The notes beneath the pieces were generated by a model, which worked only from the letters and a program-made list of their open reading frames with translations, had not been told where the DNA came from and searched no databases. DNA of 64,000 nucleotides from Nicotiana tabacum (lineage: Eukaryota; Streptophyta; Magnoliopsida; Solanales; Solanaceae). The stretch is from NCBI RefSeq assembly GCF_000715075.1, contig NC_134101.1, positions 149,829,084 to 149,893,083 of the forward strand, read 5' to 3'. The translations under genes were made by a program, and so were the position numbers. Shown here in pieces: positions 45,434 through 58,269 of this stretch; position 1 is the first letter of the stretch; every line of letters starts with the position of its first letter.

Positions 45434-46846
45434 ACCTGCAAGGTATTTTTCTGAAATAACAGCAAAAAAGATTGTCATGAATGTTGAAGATTCAGTAAAT
45501 TCCATCACCCAGGTGTTCCATGAGATTTTTCAACCAATTTTGGCAGTTAAGGGTGATTTAGCATTAAGGCAGAATAAAACTAGTGTTTTTGTACACTGCG
45601 CAACCCCACTTGGATATACAAATATATTATTTGAGGTTCCATGCCATATTCCCATCATAGACTTCCCGTTCGATCCTAGTACATATTTGCTTAAGTTGAG
45701 AAATACAGTTGATGCCCGCAAAAATGCAACAACAAACAATGTGCGCAACATTAAATAGTGTGCTAGCCTTCTAACAAGTGAAATACATTTTGATACTTGG
45801 CCTGCTGATATTTTACCTTTGCATCATCCTAGTAGTGCATTAAATTTATATGATGATACTGAAGAACAGAGAAGTAGAGTACACACAACTTTCTTCGAGC
45901 TTGATAGTGACAGCCTACTAAATAATTTAAAGCATTGCTTGGTTGTTTCTTGCTTGACTAGACCATTCTATGTGGTGACTAATTCATTTCACAAAATGGT
46001 GCTGAAGAAGCCATTTAATGTTGACAATACTCTGCAAATAGTTGGTATAATTAGCCGGGTTGGTTTTTCTTCAATTGATATGCAACTTGAATTTAAAATC
46101 CAGCCAGTGATCGGGGACATTAGCTTAGTATCAGTTGCTCTGGCAGCAAACTTCGTTTTTGTGGCTCGTGACTATACGAGACAGACAACTACTCCAATGA
46201 TACTTTTATCTCATGAGGTAGCAGCTGAAATGCTGCTTTATGCAGCATCAAATTCATGGTATAGATTTTGGGTAAGGGACACACGACAGGGGCTTGCAAA
46301 TGGTATCGTCCAAGGCATTATGCAAATGGCAATGGGTTGGATGGAGCTTGAACATGGTGCGGTGACCTTATATGGGGTGCCTACAACTTGCAGTCCAGTA
46401 TGCGTATATGTATACTATGAGACCACCATACATGACTTGCTTGGAGCTTGTGCGGGACAAAACAATTTGAAGTTTGGTAGCTCTGAAGAGGACACTATAT
46501 TTGATCTTTATCCTTATGATCTAGGACCCCATGTTCTGCTTCCGAACACCTATGGTTCTATATGTAGGGAGAATATTGCTATCAGTGTTTTGATTTCGTT
46601 ACAGAGTAGTGGTGATGGTTATACATATGATTTTGTGTTATTAACACGATCCAAGATGCTAAGTGGACTTGTATTGGATATTGTCGACGGCCTTGATGAT
46701 GCTAGTTGGATTGATGTGCTTATTAGCATCATTTGTTATTTACCACTGGTGATCATTTGTTATTTACCTCATGTCAACGCTCTTTCCTCATTGATAAGGC
46801 TATACTCGAACCTTGAGGACAAGGTTCTTATTGAGGACGGGAGTAT
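45363..46846 (+). pseudogene. ORF with acyl-CoA thioesterase 9-like segment inside an LTR element
   Basis: One frame broken by TAG at 45756-45758. Residues encoded at about 45957-46224 read KMVLKKPFNVDNTLQIVG, SRVGFSSIDMQLE and VALAANFVFVARD. I recognise these as one hotdog half of the plant acyl-CoA thioesterase 9 family (At2g30720-like; memory-based). That enzyme hydrolyses acyl-CoA esters. The sequence before and after (for example SNSWYRFWVRDTRQGL and YDLGPHVLLPNTYGS) I cannot place. The frame runs on into the 3' LTR to 46988. Only a partial domain is present, so activity is unlikely. Confidence 0.6.
46808..46827 (+). other. Conserved hairpin upstream of PPT (copy 3)
   Basis: GAACCTTG, loop AGGA, CAAGGTTC: a perfect 8-bp stem, 19 nt before the 3' LTR, followed by the purine-rich TTGAGGACGGGAGTAT. 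Compare 3014 and 19419. Confidence 0.75.
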
Positions 46847-48144
46847 TGTTATGAATCAAGTTATTGGGCTTAGAAGAATTATTGGGCCGAGAAGAAGCCA
46901 CAGAGGCAGAAAACCTTCAAAAAGAATAATTTGGGATCTAGGCCCAAGAAGTACAATAAGGAATCAGTTAAAAGGGACTAAGTGTTAGCATAGATAGGGC
47001 AAGCTGAAATTGTTAGAAAATTCCCATCTGTTCTCTCTAGCTCCCTCGTCTGTTTTTCTCTATGGCTCCGTCTCTTCTTCCTCTGTTTCTTTGTGTTAGG
47101 CCTCATTTGTTTGCACTTAATGGAGGTCTGAATCTTAATCATTCAGATCTCAGATATTAAGTGCGTTTGTTTTTAAAGTCTGAGTCATGACTATTTAGAT
47201 CTTAATCATTAAGTGTGTTTTTTTTAATTCACAACCACTTAATAGGTCTGAATAGGTCTGTATGATTAAGATCTATAACATAGACTTAATTTCATTAAGA
47301 TGCTATCACATATTCATTATTAACTGCCGCCACCGCCTACCATTATCAACCACCACCATACCACCACCACCACCACCATCGCCATACTCAACCACCACCA
47401 CCACTACCACGCCACCATCATCCTCAATCATAGCCGCCACCATTATCGACCGTCACCATCCACCATCCTCACTACTCCGACCACCATCATTCTCCCCCAC
47501 AGTCAACACTTATCCACCTCAACTACCACAACCAACCACCCCATCACCATTAACAACCACAGCCGGCACCGCCCATCATTATAACCTACCACCACCTTCC
47601 TCAATCACAAACCACCACCTGCCATTATTAACTATCACCACCCACCACCACCATCCTCAATCATAATCGCCATTATTACCAATCACTACTAGCTACTAGC
47701 ATGAACCACCATCATCAACCAGAACTACCACCAACCACCGCCTCTAGTCGACATTCACCTGTTAGCCATCACCACCAATAACTATCATATTTTAAAAAAT
47801 TATATATTTTATTGATAGAATATTAGATTATTTAGTATTTCATTTGAATTTTATATTTAATATTGTTCAAATAAAGATAAATTTTATGCATTCAGATGTT
47901 AAAAATCAAATAGTTTTAATTTTTAGTATTCAGATCTTAACACATATCTTAATATATTCAGATGTGTATTCAGATTCAGATGTCTTAATCTTAATACACA
48001 TCTTGATATTCAGATGTGAATTCAGATTCAGGCGTCTTAATATTAAAAAAAACAAATGAGGCCACTCTCCTCTTCTTAGTGTAATTTCTTTGTTCTCAAG
48101 TATTAATATATCAATAGTTGGTTTTGAATATTGGGTTCATTACA
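46847..48144 (+). repeat. 3' LTR, split by a TIR element
   Basis: LTR sequence 46847-47098 and 48064-48144, ending TTCATTACA before the ACGTG duplication. Interrupted by 965 bp of unrelated DNA. Confidence 0.85.
47099..48063. mobile_element. TIR element with ACC-repeat core (Tourist/PIF-like?)
   Basis: Starts GGCCTCATTTGTTT, ends AACAAATGAGGCC, inverted to each other. The left flank is TTA; the right flank lacks an exact TTA, so the target duplication is imperfect. The core (about 47325-47740) is a CCA/ACC trinucleotide-rich stretch, and both flanks carry many TCAGATCT/TCAGATGT words. The frame at 47262-47666 is only that repeat. Confidence 0.6.
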
Positions 48145-48149
48145 ACGTG

Positions 48150-51290
<3,141 letters not shown>

Positions 51291-52214
51291 AGGGTGTTTT
51301 CGGCATAACGAAAAATATATTTCGTGGAAAATGTTTTTTTGGAAAACAAGTAGTAATCTTATTCATTTTTAAGTGTTTGGTACACAAATTAAGGAAAACG
51401 ACTTCTCAAGAGTATTCATAAATAATTTAGATATAATAAACATAAAGTCATAAACTTTCAAACCAACAATCTTCCAAACCCACAAATTTCATAAACTTTC
51501 GAACCGCTAAATTTTCAAGATCGCGGAATTTCGAACCTGTAAAATTTATAATTTCTAAACCCGTAAACTTCCAAACACATAAACCTCCGAATTCATAATT
51601 TTGGAACTTGTAAAATTTTGAACCTTTAAACCGATAAATAAAAAAATTAAAACTGAATAATATATTTAAAAAATATTTTTTTCGGTAGGGCGGGGCAGGG
51701 GGGCAGGTGGGCAGTAAAAAAAACAGAAATTTAAATTACAAAAAAAAAAGTAAATTATTTTTTTGCGGGTGGGTAAATTTTTTTTTTGCGGGTGGGTGGG
51801 AGGTGGGGGAGTTGGGGGTTGGGTGGGTGGTGCAGAAAAACGAAAAAACATAAATTTAAAATTGAAAAAAAAAAATTAAGGTAACAAAAAAAAATTGCGG
51901 TGAGGGGTGGGAGTGGGGGTTGCGGTGGGTGGGGTGGAGGGATAATAGGGTGGGTGGTAACGGAAAAACTGAAATTTAAAAAAAAAATAATCTTTTTTTG
52001 GAGAGAGGGTGGGGTGGGTTGGTGAGGGTGGGGAATGTTGAGAAGGAGTTTTGGAAAATGTTTTCCCTTCTCTTGTTAAAGAAAACATTTTCCTCCAATT
52101 GGAGGAAAATAAGTTCATAAGGAAAATGTTTTCCAAAATATTTAAGCCAACCAAATATGGAAAAATTGGAAAATATTTTTCCGGAAATATTTTCCTTCAT
52201 ACCAAACACACCCT
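51291..52214. mobile_element. hAT-like MITE with G-rich core
   Basis: Left end AGGGTGTTTTCGG and right end CCAAACACACCCT are related inverted ends. Text such as GGAAAATGTTTT and GGAAAATATTTTCC recurs near both ends. The core (51690-52030) is strongly G-rich on the plus strand, with repeated GGGTGGG runs between A/T runs. AGGGTGTG-type ends are typical of plant hAT MITEs; I saw no clean 8-bp duplication. Confidence 0.6.
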
Positions 52215-52252
52215 GAATGGTTACACCTTTTCCGAACTGGAAAACAAGGAAA

Positions 52253-52537
52253 CTAAAACCCAGTCGATCCAACAAGTGAAGAGTATAATGCATATTCATC
52301 ACAAGTAGGTGCCCATTCGACAACTTTACTAGATGTTCCACCATCTTCTTCTGATAATGTGCCAGCATCTATGTTACATATCGCATATAGCTCTAATCTC
52401 TTTCGTTTTGCTTCTTCAACATCACCTACCCAGCAAGTTTCAGAGATAACCTCAAGTGCTTTCTCTAGTTTGTCTTCTGGCACAAGAGTACCATTTTGTA
52501 GCACATTATAAACTTCTTCAACACTGGCTTTCCTTAT
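52253..52537 (-). CDS. Terminal exon of an unrecognised gene
   Basis: On the minus strand a good acceptor (TATTTCTGCAG) precedes an open 94-codon exon reading IRKASVEEVYNVLQNGTLVPE, then DVEEAKRKRLELYAICNIDAG and EWAPTCDEYALYSSL, ending GSTGF and TAG at 52253. Codon use and the splice site make it look like a genuine exon, but I do not recognise the protein. Its intron is occupied by a Copia LTR 40 bp upstream and its 3' flank by the hAT-like MITE, so upstream exons are either far to the right or lost. Confidence 0.55.
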   Translation of the reverse strand: MRKASVEEVYNVLQNGTLVPEDKLEKALEVISETCWVGDVEEAKRKRLELYAICNIDAGTLSEEDGGTSSKVVEWAPTCDEYALYSSLVGSTGF

Positions 52538-52577
52538 CTGCAGAAATAGTTGAAAACAATTTTTAAGAAGACATCCA

Positions 52578-53070
52578 TGTTGGGAAAAAATAATAATCCC
52601 GCCCAGGAATAATATCCACGACAATAATAATAACACAAGAGAGTAACAACGACACCAACTCTTTTAATGGGTAAAATACAATATCCGAGCGGAGCAATAT
52701 AACCACTATAATATTACAACTTAGTAGTGTCAAGAACTACTACAATTTTGAAAGAAATAACACTCTTTATTTAAAGACAGCTCACTATAATATTACTACC
52801 ACTCACTAATTATCTCACAGACAACAATCTGTGGATTACTCTCACTGCTTTGCTTTCTGCTTAGCTTCTCTCGTTTTTTTGGTGTGTCTTCAATGAGGAA
52901 CGAATAACTCCTTTTATAGGCACAACTTTCACCTACCCAACCAATCTGATTAGTTCAAAATTTACAAAGTCCAGCCGCCCAAACTTTTGCAAAATTTTCA
53001 GCCTCCTATTTTGTCTTCTCCAACTTTACCACATTTTTCTTTATTTAGTAGGTGAGGTATGGACCCCACA
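52578..53070 (-). repeat. Copia 3' LTR
   Basis: On the minus strand it starts TGTGGGGTCC directly after AATTAAGGGGGAGAT (polypurine tract) and ends in CCCAACA; 493 bp. A TATA-like ATAAAAGGAG lies near 52914. Confidence 0.75.
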
Positions 53071-53900
53071 AATCTCCCCCTTAATTTTAATTTTTTTTCT
53101 TCAGTCCAAGTCTTGTTCTCAATCTCTTAAAATCTTCAAACTTGAGAGGCTTTGTAAAACTGTCTGCAACTTGATCATGAGACTTCACATATTTGAGCTC
53201 GACTTCCTTCTTGGCAATGCACTCTCTGATGAAGTGATATCTTGTATCTATATGCTTGCTTCGATCGTGATACACCAGATTCTTGGCAAGTCCTTGTGCG
53301 GATTTGTTATCAATACAAATCTCTGTAACTTCAATTTATGGCAAATTGAGCTCCTTCAATAATCTTCTTAGCCAAATAGCATGGCAGATACATGATGTTG
53401 CTGCTACATATTCGGCTTCGCAAGTCGAGAGAGTAACTATGGACTGTTTCTTTGAACTCCAAGAAATAACAGAATCGCCCCAAAAAATACAAAACCAGTT
53501 GTACTTTTTCTATCATCAATATCTCCCGCATAATCACTATCACAAAATCCCACAAGGTTGAAATCATTAGAAGAAGAATAAAATAACCCAAAGTCAATCG
53601 TACCTTTTAGGTAGCGAAGAATTCTTCTAGTGACTTTCAAGTGAGTGGAGGTAGGATCTTCCATAAAACGACTAACTACTCCAACTACAAAAAGTAGTAT
53701 ATCTGGCCTGGTACAAGTCAAGTACCTCAAACTTCCCATAAGACTTTTGAAAAATGTGGGATCCACTTTTTCTCCTTCATCAAATTTGGACAATTTTATC
53801 TCACTTTCCATCGGTGTATTCACGGGGTTGCAATAGAGCATGTTGAACTTCTTCAATATCTCTTTTGTGTAGCTTTCCTGAGAGAGAAAAATTCCATCCT
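53071..53900 (-). pseudogene. Copia pol 3' end (RT/RNase H)
   Basis: Minus-strand reading contains GIFLSQESYTKEILKKF, SLMGSLRYLTCTRPDI, then the RNase H part DSDYAGDIDDRKSTTG and, near the end, KHIDTRYHFIRE and VKSHDQVADSFTKPL. These are standard Copia RT/RNase H landmarks. A frameshift separates the pieces at about 53280-53440. All sequence upstream of the SQESYTK region (gag, protease, integrase, RT palm) is absent: the frame joins gypsy gag near 53900. Confidence 0.85.
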
Positions 53901-55158
53901 CACCGGGATGACTAGTACAAGGACTTGCCATGGAAGAGCCTTGAACTGATGGAGCACGGGACGAACTCTGGGCTGGAAGGGCACTACGTGATGAATGGCC
54001 CTAATGAGAACTGTGAGAACCATGGCCCGATGATACCCCACGAAGAACTGGGCTAGCTGACTGAGCATGTTTGAATGGACGACCTCTGCCGTGCTGAAAT
54101 TGGCCTTTCGAAAGAACACCACCAAAACTTATAGATCCCCGAGACCTCTTGGCCTCCCTCTGATCTTTCTCCTGGTGACAAACCGACTCAATCTCTCGGG
54201 CAATATCAACAACTTGCTCAAAAGTAGCACCCGACACCCTCTCTCTGGTCATGAGAATCCAAAGCTTATATGTGAGGCCATCCACGAACCTCCTGATCCT
54301 CTCTCTATCCATAGGAACCAACAAAACAGCATGACGAGCTAGCTCTGAAAACCTTATCTCATACTGCGTCACATTCATATCATCCTGACACAACTACTCG
54401 AACTGCCTGCGCAGCTCCTCCCTGCGAGACTGTGGCACATACTTCTACAAAAAGAGAGCGGAGAACTGCTGCCAGGTTAGGGGCGCTGCACCAACAGGCC
54501 TACACCTCTCATAAGTCTCCCACCAAGTAAAGGCAGCTCCTGAAAACTGGAAAGTAATGAACGAGACTCCACTAGTCTCCAAAATACCTACGGTCTGAAG
54601 CATCCTATGGCACTTGTCCAAGAAACCCTGGGCATCCTCGCCCTCTGCACCACTGAAAGTCGGAGGCTGAAGTCTACCAAACCTCTCCAATCTATGCTGC
54701 TCATCATCAGGCATGACTGGAACCACATAATTTTGAGCAAGTGCAACCGGCTGGGCTGGAGGTGCCCCCGGTGTCTGAAGTCCCTGCACAACCTGCTCAG
54801 GTATGCGAGCGGTGGGAGTCTGGGTGCCTCCCCTGGCCTGGGAATTATCTGTGGTCGTAGTGAGTGAGACCGCCTATGTCAGGCCAGTGCACACTGATAG
54901 AATTTGGGCTAGGGCCTCCTGAAGGCCTGAGATAACAATCGGCACAGCCGGTTCCTGAGCTGGTCCTGCTGGAGCATCCGCAACTAGGACCTGATTGTAA
55001 ACTGGGACAGCTGGTGGATCTGCAGGTGCTACCCTAGCTGCTGTGCGAGCTACACCTCTACCCTTACCACGGCCTCGACCACGACCTCGATCTCTTGTGG
55101 CCCCAACTGGTGGTACTAGTGGGCGTCCGTCCAATCTGGTAGCACATGTCCTCACCAT
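53901..55158 (-). pseudogene. Gypsy gag (Tekay/Del-like), truncated
   Basis: On the minus strand from a Met at 55158: a basic GRGRGRGK stretch, then FGRLQPPTFSGAEGEDAQGF, AAFTWWETYERCRP, LARHAVLLVPMDRERIRRFV and a Gln/Ser/His-rich tail. These are typical gypsy gag phrases. Stops and shifts near 54870, 54440 and 54000 break it, and it ends before the zinc knuckle, where Copia sequence begins. Protease and pol are missing. Confidence 0.8.
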
Positions 55159-55339
55159 CTATTAGAGAATAGAATAACAGAAGTTTAGTTACCAGAACCA
55201 ACAGATTCGCACGACAGAAATTCAAGAATGTGAAGTTTTTCCTAAAGGTTCTGCAGCCTCTCGAAAATAAGTACAGACGTCTCTGTACCGATCCGCAAGA
55301 CTCTACTAAACCTGCTCTTGACTGGTGATACCTATGTAA

Positions 55340-55356
55340 CCTAGGCTCTGATACCA
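55340..55356 (-). other. Primer binding site, initiator-Met type
   Basis: On the minus strand TGGTATCAGAGCCTAGG, the common plant gypsy/Copia site complementary to initiator tRNA-Met, three bases after the LTR end. Confidence 0.85.
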
Positions 55357-57326
55357 ACTTGTCACGACCTAAACCACCCCGGCCGTGATGGCGCCTATCA
55401 CAGTACTAGGCTAGCCGATTCGACATTTTATAACATAAATAGGTATTTTTCTTAATTCATTTCCTAATTAGATATTATCACAAATCTTTCGTTTAAAACA
55501 TTTCAAAACAAGCGGATAATTATGGAAAACATCAAACACTGCCCGATCTCGGAGTCACTAGTCATGAGCCACTAAAATACAATCTGATACTATCTACTCA
55601 ATACAGGATGAGTCTGATAAAAACATATACTAAAAGATAGGAAGGAGAAAGGCAGGGCTGCGGACGCCGTGCATCTACCTTGCTAACTCCGGAAATGCTT
55701 TGAAGGAAAAGAATCAGCTCTCACTCAGATTCCCTGGAGCCTGGACCTGCACACAAGGTGCAGGGAGTAACATGAGTACGCCAACTCAGTAAGTAACAAG
55801 TATAATTAAAGGCTGAGTGCAGTGACGAGCATTTTTAAAATTATATACATCTCATAACATAAAAACCTCAGTGGGAATAACAAGATCAAATCAGTAATTA
55901 AATTCCGAACATCTCGTAAAATAAAACTCCAGTTTCAATGAAAGTTGTTTAAAATATTTGTTTAAAAATTTTCAATAGAGGCTCAGTATAAAAGAAGAGT
56001 GAAAACAATAATTTCATAACACAAGGCGCTCGGGCAAAGTATCACTCATATATATATATAGCCCCTCAGGCAAGTCTCTCAGTCACTCATGACTCAACTC
56101 TCATCAATCAGCACTCACACTCAGCACTCCTGCTCAATAGGTACCTTATAATATCCGTTATGGCATGCAACCCGATCCATAAATATATAGTCGACTGCGC
56201 TCACTGGGGGTGTGCAGATTCCAGAGGGGCTCCTTCAGCCCAAACGCTATATCGCTACGGCATGCAGCCCGATCCAACATATCGCTATGGCGTGCAACAC
56301 GATTATATATATATAAAATGCTGCATCGTGCAGCCCGATCCCTAACTATCCTCACAATCCGGACTTCGGCCTCACTCACTCATCAACCTCACAAGCCACT
56401 CGGGCATTTCAATACAAACTCAAGGAACTCAGCCCAAAACACTTTCATATATTAAAATAGAGTGATGAACAAGATTAAACAATAAACATGTATAAACCAT
56501 GGCTGAGGATAATGCTTTCTATCAAGAACAATGTGAGAATAATAGTAAAATTCCCCTGAGGGTCTAAACAGTACGACAAAGGCCCCAAACATGGCATTCA
56601 ACCCAAGTTAACAGAATCATATCTAAACCACATAGATATCATATAGAGTTTATCAAAGTATGCAACTCTACAGTTGCCATGGGACAGACCAAGTCATAAT
56701 CCCCACTGGTGCACGCCCACACGTCCATCACCTAGTATGCGTGTCACCGCATTTATCAAAATAGTATGAAATACCGGGGTTTCATACCCTCAAGTCTAGA
56801 TTTACAATCATTACTTGCCTCAAACCGGCCAAAAATCTACTCCGCGATGCCCTTGCCTCTCGACTCGGCCTCCAAATGCTCCAAATCTAATTAAAATCAG
56901 TATCACATCATTAATACACGCTAAAGGAACAAAGTCCATGCGAAAATATTCAAATTATCTAAAAAATCCCGAAATTGGCCAATTTTAACCCCTGGGCCCA
57001 CGTCTCGGAATCCGATAAAACTCACAACACTAGAAACCTCTTTCACTCCCGAGTCTATACATACCAAAATAATCAAAATCGGGCCTCAAATGGTCCCTCA
57101 AATCCCCAATTTAAACTCTCAAATTTCAACCCCTAATTTCCCAATTTTCACCCCTAATTTCTACAATTTCCATGCTTAATCAACTGAAATTCACCATAGC
57201 TACGAGTATTAAGTTCAAAAATCTTACCTCAGTGAGTTTCCCCTTGATTCCCTCTTTAAAACCCTCCAAAAGATCCAAAAACCGAGTTGAAATTGTGAAG
57301 AATGACCAAAATTCGCGAAGTGCCCT

Positions 57327-57333
57327 TTATATA
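57327..57333 (-). promoter_or_regulatory. TATA box of the gypsy LTR
   Basis: On the minus strand GTATATAAAGG directly follows the GC-rich words, giving a clear U3 promoter layout. Confidence 0.6.
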
Positions 57334-57344
57334 CTTTCTTCCCC

Positions 57345-57560
57345 AGGAATTCCGCACCTGCGACCCTATAAGCACACCTGCGCTTCCGCTTCTGCAGAAA
57401 AGTATCCGCTTTGGCGGTTTTCACTTAACATTGCCATCCCTCGCATCTGTGGTCACCTTAACGTATCTGCGACATCGCAGATGTGGTATACCAAGTCGCA
57501 CCTGCGGTCCTCTACGCACCTGCGCCTCCTTTCCGCTCCTGCGGAGCTTGCACCTACGGT
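57345..57560 (-). repeat. GC-rich word block in gypsy U3
   Basis: Repeated CACCTGCG (or CGCAGGTG on the minus strand), TCTGCGACATCGCAGA and similar words, many partly self-complementary, directly upstream of the TATA box. Different letters but the same architecture as blocks 1 and 3 of element A. Confidence 0.7.
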
Positions 57561-58269
57561 CCCAATTCGTAGGTGTGGATATGACAGAAGCAGCAGCACC
57601 AGCTGAAATTTCTCAAGTTCAAACTTTTCGATGGCCATCCGAAATCATCCCAAGGCCCTCGGGACCTCAACCAAACGGGCCGACAAGTCACATAACACCA
57701 TTCAAACTTATTACAAACTTTGGAACATTCAAAACAACATTGAAACACCAAATCACCTTCGGATTAAAGCCTAAGGATTTCCAAACTTCCGAATTACGCA
57801 AACGATGCCAGAACCTATCAAACCTCATCTAAAAGACCTAAAATTTTGCACACACGTCACAAATGACATAACGGACCTACTCCAATTTCTATAATTCCAT
57901 TCCGACCTCGATATCAAGATTTCCACTGTCGACTGGAAAATGCCAAATTTCCAATTTCGCCAATTCAAGCCTAGATATACCATGGACCTCCAAATTACAT
58001 TCCTAACACACTCCTAAGTCCCAAATAACCAAACGAAACTATCCGAACCATAAAAACCCAATTCCGAGATCCTTTACCCACAAGTCAACTTCCGGTTGAC
58101 TATTCCAGCTAAAGCTTCTAAATAAGAGAAGTATCTCATTCCATTACACGACCACTCCAAACCCGAACTAACTAACACAATACGATGAAATACAGCTGAA
58201 CAATACATAAAGAAGTAGAAATGGGGGAAACAGGACTGTAACTCATGAATGACCGACCGGATCGTTACA

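Larger units (their letters stand above)
43318..48144 (+). mobile_element. Compact LTR retroelement carrying host-gene-like ORF
   Basis: LTRs start TGTTATGAATCAAG (43318 and 46847) and end TTCATTACA (45008 and 48144). Flanks are ACGTG on both sides (43313-43317, 48145-48149), a perfect 5-bp target duplication. Removing the two later insertions gives LTRs of about 325-335 bp and an interior of about 1.84 kb with no recognisable RT or integrase. It is therefore non-autonomous. Confidence 0.85.
55360..58269 (-). repeat. Gypsy 5' LTR (Tekay/Del-like)
   Basis: On the minus strand it starts TGTAACGATCCGGTCGG and ends GGTCGTGACA; 2.9 kb. A TATA box at 57327-57333 is preceded (minus strand) by a GC-rich word block at 57345-57560. 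The rest is a long R/U5 with no gene; frames at 56158-56455 and 57172-57832 are not supported. Confidence 0.75.

Noticed and set aside
47262..47666. 134-codon Pro/Thr-rich frame
   Set aside because: Translation of the ACC repeat inside a TIR element.
57172..57832. Two overlapping frames of 144 and 176 codons
   Set aside because: They lie across the GC-word block and TATA region of a gypsy LTR and show no domain.
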